Shown piece after piece: positions 49,201 through 56,752 of a stretch of 64,000 bases of DNA. The notes under the pieces are model-generated. The model saw nothing but the letters and a program-made list of their open reading frames with translations. It ran no database searches and had not been told where the DNA came from. A program made the position numbers and the translations under genes. The DNA comes from Burkholderiales bacterium (GTDB lineage: Bacteria; Pseudomonadota; Gammaproteobacteria; Burkholderiales; Burkholderiaceae_F). Location of the stretch: positions 62,001-126,000 of the forward strand of contig JADJWR010000001.1 in the NCBI GenBank assembly GCA_016716275.1, read 5' to 3'. Each line of letters begins with the position of its first letter. Position 1 is the stretch's first letter.

Positions 49201-49937
49201 GCGTCTGGATCGTCGGCGGCGACGGCTGGGCCTACGACATCGGCTACGGCGGCCTGGACCACGTGCTCGCCTCCGGCCGCAACGTCAACATCCTGGTGCT
49301 CGACACCGAGGTCTACTCGAACACCGGCGGCCAGGCGTCGAAGTCGACGCCGCGCGGCGCGGTGGCCAAGTTCGCCGCCGCCGGCAAGTCGATCGGCAAG
49401 AAGGACCTCGGCATGATCGCCATGGCCTACGGCAACGTCTACGTGGCGCAGGTGGCGATGGGGGCCAACCCGGTGCAGACGGTGCGCACCTTCCAGGAGG
49501 CCGCCTCGTGGCCGGGGCCGTCGCTGATCATCGCCTACAGCCACTGCATCGCCCACGGCATCGACATGGCGACCGGCTTCAGCCACCAGCGCGACGCGGT
49601 GAAGAGCGGCTACCTGACCCTGTACCACTACGACCCGCGGCTCGGCATGGGTGGCGCGGACCAGCCGCTGAAGCTCGACTCGCGCAAGCCGACCCAGCCG
49701 CTCGAGCAGTTCGTGATGAAGGAGGGCCGCTACGCGATGCTGGCGCAATCCGATCCGGCACGTGCCAAGCAGCTCATGAAGGCCGCGCAGCACGACGCCG
49801 ATGCGCGCTGGCAGCTGTACGAGCAGATCGCCGGCGTGCACCGCGTGGTCACCGAGGAGGGCCATGCGCCGGCGGCGCCGGCGGCGGAAGGCGACGGCAA
49901 ACCCGCGGCGGAGACCTCCGGGGAGGCTGCAGAATGA
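46296..49937 (+). CDS. nifJ: Pyruvate:ferredoxin (flavodoxin) oxidoreductase
   Basis: A 1213-residue single-chain PFOR, oxidising pyruvate and CoA to acetyl-CoA, CO2 and reduced ferredoxin. Order of domains: I (YPITPSSTMGELADAWSA, EGAGAAGAVHG-type motif as EAGAAGAVHGSLQAGAL), II (PNAERVLVQMGSGTGASREAV), a central gamma domain, two [4Fe-4S] motifs (CTQCAICPLVCPHAAI and CTGCGACVDVCPSRS), and the C-terminal TPP domain with SGACSGCGETPYLKLL, IANATGCSSIYGGNLP and GGDGWAYDIGYGGLDHVL followed by the Mg-binding DTEVYSNTGGQASKSTP. All cluster cysteines and TPP residues are present. The ATG at 46296 follows GAGG by seven bases. It needs anaerobic conditions, consistent with the FNR-type sites upstream. 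Confidence 0.96.
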   Translation: MTERSHVLDGNEAAARIAHLTSEVIAIYPITPSSTMGELADAWSAAGQKNIWGMVPQVVEMQSEAGAAGAVHGSLQAGALTCTFTASQGLLLKLPNMFKIAGELTPTVFHIAARTLATHALSIFGDHSDVMAARTTGFALLASASVQEAQDMAMIAFMATLRSRVPFLHFFDGFRTSHEVNKIDLLFEEEVRQLVDEDLIRAHRARALNPDDPVLRGSAQNPDVFFQAREACNPYYLAVPGIVRESMDRFEKLTGRRYGLFDYTGAPNAERVLVQMGSGTGASREAVAKLAAAGEKVGLVTVRLYRPFDAEAFVAALPKTVRGIAAMDRTKEPGAIGEPLYQDVITALAECWPDDMRLPRVIGGRYGLSSKEYTPAMARAALDELKAAKPKRHFTVGINDDVTHLSLKWDDEFDTEEAGVTRAVFYGLGADGTVGATKNTVKIIGENTSLHAQGYFVYDSKKSGAITVSHLRFGPKPIESTYLIRRADFIACHQFEFMEKLDVLELARPGATFLLNSPYGPAEVWGRLPREAQQSIVEKKLKFYVVDALAVARQAGLAGRINTVTQACFFAISGILPREEAIAKIKEAIRKTYGKRGETVLARNFAAVDASLAAMHEVKVPGHADSLLSRRPIVPRAAPEFVQRVTAMMLDGKGDLLPVSAMPVDGTFPTGTTQWEKRSIAHEIPIWDETICTQCAICPLVCPHAAIRMNVFSPEEMKRAPSTFKAVPWARKDGGPLDGMMYSLQVAPDDCTGCGACVDVCPSRSKQVVKHKAINMSPKLEHLEAERANYEFFLSLPEVRPSFDGIDGLRGSQLRQPLFEYSGACSGCGETPYLKLLSQLYGDRLMIANATGCSSIYGGNLPTTPYSTNADGQGPAWANSLFEDNAEFGLGMRLAVDAQRELARMLVRELRGEIGEELADGLLEAPQDNDGEVKAQRERVKKLKGILAKLRFPEAGRLLAVADSLVVRSVWIVGGDGWAYDIGYGGLDHVLASGRNVNILVLDTEVYSNTGGQASKSTPRGAVAKFAAAGKSIGKKDLGMIAMAYGNVYVAQVAMGANPVQTVRTFQEAASWPGPSLIIAYSHCIAHGIDMATGFSHQRDAVKSGYLTLYHYDPRLGMGGADQPLKLDSRKPTQPLEQFVMKEGRYAMLAQSDPARAKQLMKAAQHDADARWQLYEQIAGVHRVVTEEGHAPAAPAAEGDGKPAAETSGEAAE

Positions 49938-50017
49938 GCAACAACCCATCCCCACCCCTTGCCCCTGCCGTCAACCGGGAGCGAGCCGGGACAGCGCTGC
50001 GCGGAGGTGTGCAATGA
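49934..50017 (+). CDS. Possible 27-residue coupled leader ORF between nifJ and the DHOD-like gene
   Basis: The ATG overlaps the nifJ stop (ATGA) and has GGAGG seven bases upstream. Its stop overlaps the next gene start in the same ATGA fashion. The peptide begins MSNNPSPPLAPAVN and is Pro/Ala/Arg-rich with no known domain. Either it is a translated coupling peptide or the 76-base spacer is an inserted sequence that happens to be open. I cannot tell which. Confidence 0.3.
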   Translation: MSNNPSPPLAPAVNRERAGTALRGGVQ

Positions 50018-51018
50018 GCGTCGATCTGCGAACCCGTTACCTGGGCCTGGAGCTGGCGCACCCGATCGTCGCCTCGGCCTCGCCGCTGACCAGCGCGATC
50101 GACAGCCTGAAGCGGCTGCAGGACGCCGGCATCGCCGCGGTGGTGCTGAAGTCGCTGTTCGAGGAGGAGATCGAGCACGAGGAGATGTCGGCGCACAACC
50201 TGATGGAATACGGCGCCGAGCTGTCGCCGGAGGCGCAGGGCTTCTTCCCGGAGATGCAGTACGCGACCGGGCCGGACGCCTACCTGCAGCTGATCGCGGA
50301 CGCCAAGCGGGCGCTGCGGGTGCCGGTGATCGCCAGCCTGAACGGCTACACGCCGGGCGGCTGGGCCAGCATCGCGCGCAAGTTCCAGGAGGCCGGGGCC
50401 GATGCGATCGAGCTGAACGTGTACTTCCTCGCCGCCAGCGTCGAGGACACCAGCGCGCAAGTGGAGCAGCGCTACGTCGACCTGGTCGAGTCGGTGACGC
50501 GACAGGTGAGCATCCCGGTGGCGGTCAAGGTGGCGCCTTACTTCAGCGCGATGGCCAACATGGCGGCGCGGCTGGCCGGCGCCGGCGCCCGCGGACTGGT
50601 GCTGTTCAACCGCTTCCTGCAGCCGGACATCCTGCTCGACGAGCTCGAGGTGGCGCCGCACCTGGTGCTGTCGAACTCCGACGAGCTGCGCCTGGCGCTG
50701 CGCTGGATCGCCATCCTGCGTGGCCGCGTCGACGCCAGCCTGGCCGCCACCGGCGGCGCGCACACGCCGGAGGACGTGCTGAAGCTGCTGCTGGCCGGCG
50801 CCGACTGCGTGATGCTCGCCTCGAGCCTGCTGATGCGCGGCCCGAACCACGTCGGTGCGCTGGTCAAGGGCATCGAGGCCTGGATGAGCGAGCGCGAATA
50901 CACCTCGGTGGCGCAGATGAAGGGCTCGCTGTCGCAGCAGGCCTGCCCCGATCCGGACGCCTTCGAGCGCGCCAACTACATGAAGGCGCTGAAGTCGTAC
51001 ACGAGCGAGTTGGTCTAG
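50014..51018 (+). CDS. Dihydroorotate dehydrogenase-like flavoprotein
   Basis: A 334-residue TIM-barrel FMN protein of the DHOD/PreA superfamily. Features are YLGLELAHPIVASASPLTSAIDSLKRLQDAGIAAVVLKSLFEEE, PVIASLNGYTPGGWASIARKFQEAGADAIELN and a C-terminal phosphate-binding region (LAATGGAHTPEDVLKLLLAGADCVMLASSLL). The usual DHOD catalytic Cys or Ser loop is not evident, and the pyr genes are absent, so pyrimidine synthesis is unlikely. Such genes are known next to nifJ in other bacteria. The GGAGG before the ATG at 50014 is clear. A ferredoxin gene follows, suggesting a ferredoxin-linked reductase role. Confidence 0.85.
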   Translation: MSVDLRTRYLGLELAHPIVASASPLTSAIDSLKRLQDAGIAAVVLKSLFEEEIEHEEMSAHNLMEYGAELSPEAQGFFPEMQYATGPDAYLQLIADAKRALRVPVIASLNGYTPGGWASIARKFQEAGADAIELNVYFLAASVEDTSAQVEQRYVDLVESVTRQVSIPVAVKVAPYFSAMANMAARLAGAGARGLVLFNRFLQPDILLDELEVAPHLVLSNSDELRLALRWIAILRGRVDASLAATGGAHTPEDVLKLLLAGADCVMLASSLLMRGPNHVGALVKGIEAWMSEREYTSVAQMKGSLSQQACPDPDAFERANYMKALKSYTSELV

Positions 51019-51072
51019 GCTTCGCCCTGCGGCGAACCGCGAGAGATTGCTGAACCCATAGAGGAGATCACG

Positions 51073-51318
51073 ATGGCACTGCTGATCAACGACGACTGCA
51101 CGGCATGCGACGCCTGCAAGCCGGTGTGCCCCAACGAGGCGATCGCCGCCGGCAGCCCGATCTACGTCATCGATTCGGAGAAGTGCACCGAATGCGTCGG
51201 CGCGCACGACGAGCCGCAGTGCATCGATGTGTGCCCGGCAGACTGCATCGTGCCCGACCCGGCGCACGCCGAGTCGAAGGACCAGCTGCTGGCGAAGTAC
51301 GAGCGCCTGCACGGCTGA
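51073..51318 (+). CDS. YfhL-type 2[4Fe-4S] ferredoxin
   Basis: An 81-residue dicluster ferredoxin. First motif: CTACDACKPVCPNEAI. Second: CTECVGAHDEPQCIDVCPADCI, with the insertion between the second and third Cys that marks the YfhL/Alvin type, whose clusters have very low potentials. The start at 51073 has a GAGGAG site seven bases upstream. Next to nifJ and nfn it is the natural electron carrier between PFOR and the Nfn fusion. Confidence 0.93.
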   Translation: MALLINDDCTACDACKPVCPNEAIAAGSPIYVIDSEKCTECVGAHDEPQCIDVCPADCIVPDPAHAESKDQLLAKYERLHG

Positions 51319-51380
51319 CCGCGCGACAGGCTCGCCGGCGCGACGCAGATCAACCGCGACGCGCTGCCGCCCGGCCATCG

Positions 51381-51394
51381 TTGAGCGCGATCAA
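51381..51394. promoter_or_regulatory. FNR-like box upstream of the CBS gene
   Basis: TTGAGCGCGATCAA differs from the FNR consensus TTGAT-N4-ATCAA at one base. TAGCGT begins 22 bases after the box, the place of the -10 in class II FNR promoters. It lies in the 211-base gap between the ferredoxin and CBS genes. Confidence 0.55.
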
Positions 51395-51529
51395 CGACCG
51401 ATCCCACCGTCGCCGTTAGCGTTGTCGACGTGATGCCGGGAGGCATCGCGCAGGAGTCCGCAGGCGGCGGCGCGCGGTTCGTTCCGGCTGCCGCCGCCGT
51501 GCCGGCCCCTCGATCGCAGGGAGGCGGTC

Positions 51530-51958
51530 ATGCTGAGCCAGCCGGTCAGGAGCATCATCGGGCAGCACGGCTTCGTCACCGCGCCGCCGAGCGCCACCGT
51601 CCGCCAGGCGGCCGAGCTGATGGCCCGCCGGCACGTCGGCGCGGTGGTGGTCGTCGAGGACGACCATCTGGTCGGCATCTTCAGTGAGCGCGATGCGGTG
51701 TTCCGCGTGGTCGCGCGCGGCCTGGAGCCGGCCACCACGCCGCTGGCGCAGGTGATGACGCCGGCGCCGGTGACCATCGGGCCGGAACGCAGCTTCGGCC
51801 ATGCGATGGCGGTGATGCAGCAGCACCATTGCCGCCACCTGCCGGTGGTGGAGGACGGCCGGCCAATCGGCATCGTCTCGGCGCGCAACGCGCTCGACCC
51901 GGCGCTCGAGGATTTCGTCTGCGAAGAGCGGCGTCGCCGCAGCTTCGAGGCGGGCTGA
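51530..51958 (+). CDS. CBS-domain-pair protein
   Basis: A 142-residue stand-alone Bateman module. CBS1 runs from FVTAPPSATVRQAAELMARRHVGAVVVVEDDHLVGIFSERD to about residue 60. CBS2 runs from MTPAPVTIGPERSFGHAMAVMQQHHCRHLPVVEDGRPIGIVSARN to about residue 125. Such modules bind adenine nucleotides (AMP, ATP, NADH) and act as energy or redox sensors. No enzymatic domain is attached. GGAGG five bases before the ATG supports the start. A single FNR-like box upstream suggests its own anaerobic promoter. Confidence 0.9.
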   Translation: MLSQPVRSIIGQHGFVTAPPSATVRQAAELMARRHVGAVVVVEDDHLVGIFSERDAVFRVVARGLEPATTPLAQVMTPAPVTIGPERSFGHAMAVMQQHHCRHLPVVEDGRPIGIVSARNALDPALEDFVCEERRRRSFEAG

Positions 51959-52040
51959 ACGACCGCCGCCACCGTCGGTGCAGCGCCGCGACACTGCAGC
52001 GGCATCGCCGCGGCGGTGCCCGCGATCAAGCCGCATTCCG

Positions 52041-52054
52041 TTGACCGCCATCAA
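52041..52054. promoter_or_regulatory. FNR-like box upstream of the nuo operon
   Basis: TTGACCGCCATCAA differs from the FNR consensus at one base. TACGGT begins 22 bases downstream of the box, the class II -10 position. The site is 182 bases before nuoA in a 278-base gap (51959-52236) in which I see no other gene. The resulting leader would be about 150 bases. Confidence 0.5.
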
Positions 52055-52236
52055 GAAGCGCCGCGGCACTCCCGCCTACGGTAGCGGGACTGCAAAAAAC
52101 GGGCTGACACGGGTTCCGTAACAGGGACCGCGACCACGGTAGACAGGCATGCCGCTGCCGCGCCAGGCGACCACGTAGCGCCGGCGCCGCGCGAGCCGTA
52201 CAGGGAAGCCACCAACGCCGACGAAGACTGCCGCCG

Positions 52237-52602
52237 ATGAACCCCTATGCCGTCTTCCTGCTGTACCTGATCGCCATCCTGGGCTTCGTCGGCGTGATGC
52301 TGCTGGCCAACAAGCTGCTCGGCCCGAAGCCGGCGATGACGTCGATCAAGCAGGAGCCGTTCGAGTGCGGCGCCACGCTGCTCGACACCCGCGACATGCA
52401 CTCGGTGCCGGTCAAGTACTACGCGGTGGCGATCGTCTTCATCCTGTTCGACCTCGAGACGGTGTTCCTGATCCTGTGGGTGCTCGGCGCGCAGCCGCTC
52501 GACGGCTTCATGATGGCCACCTTCGCGATCTTCATGTTCCTGCTGATCCTGGTGCTGCTGTACGTGTACCGGGCCAGGCTGCTGGAAGCGGTGACCGACT
52601 GA
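52237..52602 (+). CDS. nuoA: NADH-quinone oxidoreductase subunit A
   Basis: A 121-residue membrane subunit of complex I with three helices (VFLLYLIAILGFVGVMLLA, VKYYAVAIVFILFDLETVFLILW, MMATFAIFMFLLILVLLYVY). The conserved loop FECGATLLDTRD lies between helices 1 and 2. The FDLETVFLxxW segment is diagnostic. It is the first gene of nuoA-M, and nuoB follows after seven bases. Confidence 0.95.
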   Translation: MNPYAVFLLYLIAILGFVGVMLLANKLLGPKPAMTSIKQEPFECGATLLDTRDMHSVPVKYYAVAIVFILFDLETVFLILWVLGAQPLDGFMMATFAIFMFLLILVLLYVYRARLLEAVTD

Positions 52603-52609
52603 GGCGGAG

Positions 52610-53125
52610 ATGAGCGCGCGAACGATTCCGATCCGGCCCGAGTCGCAGAAGTCGGCTGCCTTCGAGTACGTCTGCACGCGCAAGGACGAGCTGATCGGCT
52701 GGGCGCGCAAGTTCTCGCTGTTCCCCTACCCGTTCGTCACCGCCTGCTGCGGCATGGAATTCATGTCGGTCAGCTCGACGCCGTACGACACCGACCGCTT
52801 CGGCGCCGCGCTGCCGCGCTTCACGCCGCGCCAGTCGGACCTGCTGATGGTGGTCGGCACGATCACCCACAAGCAGGCGCCGATCCTGCTGAAGGTCTGG
52901 GAGCAGATGTGCGAGCCGAAATGGGTGCTCGCCTTCGGCGTGTGCGCCACCAGCGGCGGCTTCTACAACAACTACGCGGCGGTGCAGGGCATCGACCGCA
53001 TCCTGCCGGTCGACGTCTACGTGCCCGGCTGCCCGCCGCGGCCGGAGATGGTGATCGACGGGATCATGAAGCTGCAGGAGAAGATCGCCGGCCAGCAGCA
53101 CCTGATCGTCAACGACAGGTTCTAG
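52610..53125 (+). CDS. nuoB: NADH-quinone oxidoreductase subunit B
   Basis: A 171-residue peripheral subunit that carries cluster N2. The ligands are visible as the tandem Cys46-Cys47 (TACCGMEFM), Cys in GVCATSGGFYNNYA and Cys in VPGCPPRPE. Family length is normal. It lies at the quinone-site junction with NuoD and NuoH. The nuoC start follows two bases after the stop, so translation is probably coupled. Confidence 0.96.
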   Translation: MSARTIPIRPESQKSAAFEYVCTRKDELIGWARKFSLFPYPFVTACCGMEFMSVSSTPYDTDRFGAALPRFTPRQSDLLMVVGTITHKQAPILLKVWEQMCEPKWVLAFGVCATSGGFYNNYAAVQGIDRILPVDVYVPGCPPRPEMVIDGIMKLQEKIAGQQHLIVNDRF

Positions 53126-53127
53126 AG

Positions 53128-53622
53128 ATGGCCGCCGTGTTCGACAGGATCCGCAACGCCCTGGCAGCGAAGATCGGCGAATCGTCGGTCGCGCACGGCA
53201 TCCTGGTGCTGCATATCGCGCCGCAGGACCTGCCCGGCGTGGTCGGCGCGCTGAAGGACGACTTCCGCTTCGACCTGTTCCTCGACGTCACCGCCGTCGA
53301 CTGGCTGGGCCGCGAGCCGCGCTTCGAGGTGGTCTGGCACTTCTACTCGACGATGCACAGGGTCCGCGTGCGGATCAAGGCGCGGGTGAGCGAGGCCGAG
53401 CCGGTGGTCGGCTCGCTGACCGGTTTGTACGGTTCGGCGCACTACATGGAGCGCGAGTGCCACGAGATGTACGGCATCGTCTTCGCCGGCAACCCGGATC
53501 TGCGGCCGATCCTGCTATACGAGGGCTTCGTCGGCCATCCGCTGCGCAAGGACTACCCGAAGGAGCGCGAGCAGCCGCTGGTGCCGTACCGGGCTGGTCA
53601 CGAGCCGCCGGGCAGGGAGTAG
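53128..53622 (+). CDS. nuoC: NADH-quinone oxidoreductase subunit C
   Basis: A 164-residue 30-kDa-type subunit. The core DLFLDVTAVDWLGREPRFEVVWHFYS and the C-terminal signature ERECHEMYGIVFAGNPDLRPILLYEGFVGHPLRKDYP are complete. It is shorter than many NuoC proteins of about 200 residues because both ends are trimmed. nuoC and nuoD are separate genes, as in alpha- and betaproteobacteria. The ATG at 53128 nearly abuts the nuoB stop. Confidence 0.94.
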   Translation: MAAVFDRIRNALAAKIGESSVAHGILVLHIAPQDLPGVVGALKDDFRFDLFLDVTAVDWLGREPRFEVVWHFYSTMHRVRVRIKARVSEAEPVVGSLTGLYGSAHYMERECHEMYGIVFAGNPDLRPILLYEGFVGHPLRKDYPKEREQPLVPYRAGHEPPGRE

Positions 53623-53626
53623 CGCC

Positions 53627-54847
53627 GTGAAGCTTGCCAACCCGATCCGCCCGGCCTTCACCACGACCTCGCGTGACGACACGACGATCGTCAATATCGG
53701 CCCGTCGCACCCGGCCACCCACGGCACGATCCAGATCGTCGCCGAACTCGACGGCGAGCGGGTGCTGCGCGCCGACATCCATTGCGGCTACCTGCACCGC
53801 GGCTTCGAGAAGGAGTGCGAGGCGCACACCTGGCACAACCTGATCCCCTACGTCGACCGGCTGAACTACTGCTCGGCGCTGATCAACAACTTCGCCTACT
53901 GCGACGCGGTCGAGACGCTGATGGGCGTGCAGATCACGCCGCGGGCCAAGTACCTGCGCACGCTGCTCGCCGAGTATTCGCGCGTCGCCGATCACCTGAC
54001 CTGCGTGGCCGCGGCGCTGATGGAACTCGGCGCGATGACGGCGTTCCTCTACCTGGTGATGCTGCGCGACTACATCTACGAACACCTGGCCGATCTCACC
54101 GGCGCGCGGCTGACCTACAGCTACGGCCGCATCGGCGGGCTGGCGCGCGACCTGCCCGACGGCTGGCTGAAGCGGCTGGAGGAGATCCTCGGCGAGTACG
54201 ACGAGTTCGTCGGCCGCGTGCACGGGCTGGTCGACCGCAACCGCATCTTCATCGACCGCATGCGCGACGTCGCCGTGCTGTCGACGGCCGACGCGGTCAA
54301 CTGGGGCTACACCGGGCCGATCCTGCGCTCCACCGGCGTGCCGCGCGACCTGCGCAAGGACACGCCCTACCTCGCCTACCCGGAACTGGACTTCGAGGTG
54401 CCCACCGGCATCAAGGGCGACAACTACGACCGCTACTACGTGCGCATGCGCGAGATGGACGAGTCGGTGCACATGATCCGCCAGCTGGTGGACCTGCTGC
54501 ACGAGAAGGGCGGCGGGCCGATCAACGTCGACGACCGCCGCTGCGTGCTGCCGGCCAAGCCGCTCGTCTACGGCGAGATCGAGTCGCTGATCAACCACTT
54601 CAAGCTGGTGATGGAGGGGCCGCAGGTGCCGGCCGGCGACGTCTACGTGGCGCACGAGGGCGCCAACGGCGAACTGGGCTTCTACCTGGTGAGCGACGGC
54701 AGCGGCACGCCGTACAAGGTGCACTGCCGGGCGCCGAGCTTCGTCCACATGGGCGGCGCGCACAGGCTGCTCGAGGGCTACCAGCTTGCCGACATCGTGC
54801 CCACCTTCGGCTCGATCAACATGATCGGCGGCGAGTGCGACCGGTGA
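53627..54847 (+). CDS. nuoD: NADH-quinone oxidoreductase subunit D
   Basis: A 406-residue 49-kDa subunit lining the quinone site. NIGPSHPATHGTIQIVAELDGERV, CGYLHRGFEKECE and NCSALINNFAYCDAVE-type sequence near the N-terminus carry the quinone-binding His and Tyr neighbours. TGARLTYSYGRIGGLARDLP and SVHMIRQLVDLL follow, and DIVPTFGSINMIGGECDR closes the protein. The GTG at 53627 is supported by AGGGAG seven bases upstream. A long palindromic repeat starts immediately after the stop, interrupting the otherwise tight operon. Confidence 0.95.
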   Translation: MKLANPIRPAFTTTSRDDTTIVNIGPSHPATHGTIQIVAELDGERVLRADIHCGYLHRGFEKECEAHTWHNLIPYVDRLNYCSALINNFAYCDAVETLMGVQITPRAKYLRTLLAEYSRVADHLTCVAAALMELGAMTAFLYLVMLRDYIYEHLADLTGARLTYSYGRIGGLARDLPDGWLKRLEEILGEYDEFVGRVHGLVDRNRIFIDRMRDVAVLSTADAVNWGYTGPILRSTGVPRDLRKDTPYLAYPELDFEVPTGIKGDNYDRYYVRMREMDESVHMIRQLVDLLHEKGGGPINVDDRRCVLPAKPLVYGEIESLINHFKLVMEGPQVPAGDVYVAHEGANGELGFYLVSDGSGTPYKVHCRAPSFVHMGGAHRLLEGYQLADIVPTFGSINMIGGECDR

Positions 54848-54936
54848 GAAAAATGGGGTCAGAGTCGAATTTCCGCCGAACGCCAGCCGATCGGGCGAGC
54901 CGCTGCAGCGGAAATTCGACTCTGACCCCATTTTTC
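54848..54936. repeat. Long inverted repeat (REPIN-like) between nuoD and nuoE
   Basis: A perfect 29-bp inverted repeat (54848-54876 and 54908-54936) with a 31-base loop starts at the first base after the nuoD stop. The arms contain ATGGGGTCAGAGTCGAATTT, a core seen in mobile palindromes associated with RAYT-type transposases in beta- and gammaproteobacteria (from memory). No transposase is encoded here. It ends eight bases before the nuoE ribosome-binding site. Confidence 0.85.
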
Positions 54937-54956
54937 GCGGCCACGGAGTGCATGCG

Positions 54957-55445
54957 GTGAACGCGCCGAACATTCCCTCGATGCGGCACCTGCAGCCGGA
55001 GTTCGAGGCGCTGAAGAAGCGCTACCCGGCCGGCTTCGAGTCGTCGCTGACGCTGCCCTGCCTGCGTCGCATCCAGGAAGTGCGCGGCTTCGTGGCCGAC
55101 CAGGACATCGACTGGCTGGTCGAGTACCTCGGCGTGCCGCGCGTGCAGATCGAGGAAGTGCTGACCTTCTACACGCAGTTCCGCCGCCAGCCGATCGGCC
55201 GCTGGCACGTGCAGACCTGCCGCAACGTCTCCTGCTCGATGCGCGGCGCCGAGCGGCTGATCGACCACCTGTCGCGCAGACTCGGCGTGCCGGTCGGCGA
55301 GACCACGCCCGACGGCCGCTTCACGCTGTCGGTGGTCGAGTGCCTGGGCTCGTGCGGCACCGCGCCGGTGGTGATGATCAACGACACCTACCACGAGAAC
55401 ATCGACGCGGCGAAGCTCGACGCACTGCTGGAGGAGCTCAAGTAG
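54957..55445 (+). CDS. nuoE: NADH-quinone oxidoreductase subunit E
   Basis: A 162-residue thioredoxin-fold subunit carrying [2Fe-2S] cluster N1a. Ligands: C-x4-C in QTCRNVSCSMRGAERL and C-x3-C in VECLGSCGTAPV. The GTG at 54957 has GGAG eight bases upstream; GTG at 54948 overlaps that site, and ATG at 54981 would shorten the protein by eight residues. It is the first gene after the palindromic repeat. nuoF follows after two bases. Part of the NADH-dehydrogenase module with NuoF and NuoG. Confidence 0.93.
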   Translation: MNAPNIPSMRHLQPEFEALKKRYPAGFESSLTLPCLRRIQEVRGFVADQDIDWLVEYLGVPRVQIEEVLTFYTQFRRQPIGRWHVQTCRNVSCSMRGAERLIDHLSRRLGVPVGETTPDGRFTLSVVECLGSCGTAPVVMINDTYHENIDAAKLDALLEELK

Positions 55446-55447
55446 CC

Positions 55448-56744
<1,297 letters not shown>

Positions 56745-56752
<8 letters not shown>

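Noticed and set aside
50014..51018. Pyrimidine-pathway dihydroorotate dehydrogenase (pyrD)
   Set aside because: It sits in a ferredoxin gene cluster, lacks other pyr genes nearby and shows no clear DHOD catalytic loop; called DHOD-like only.
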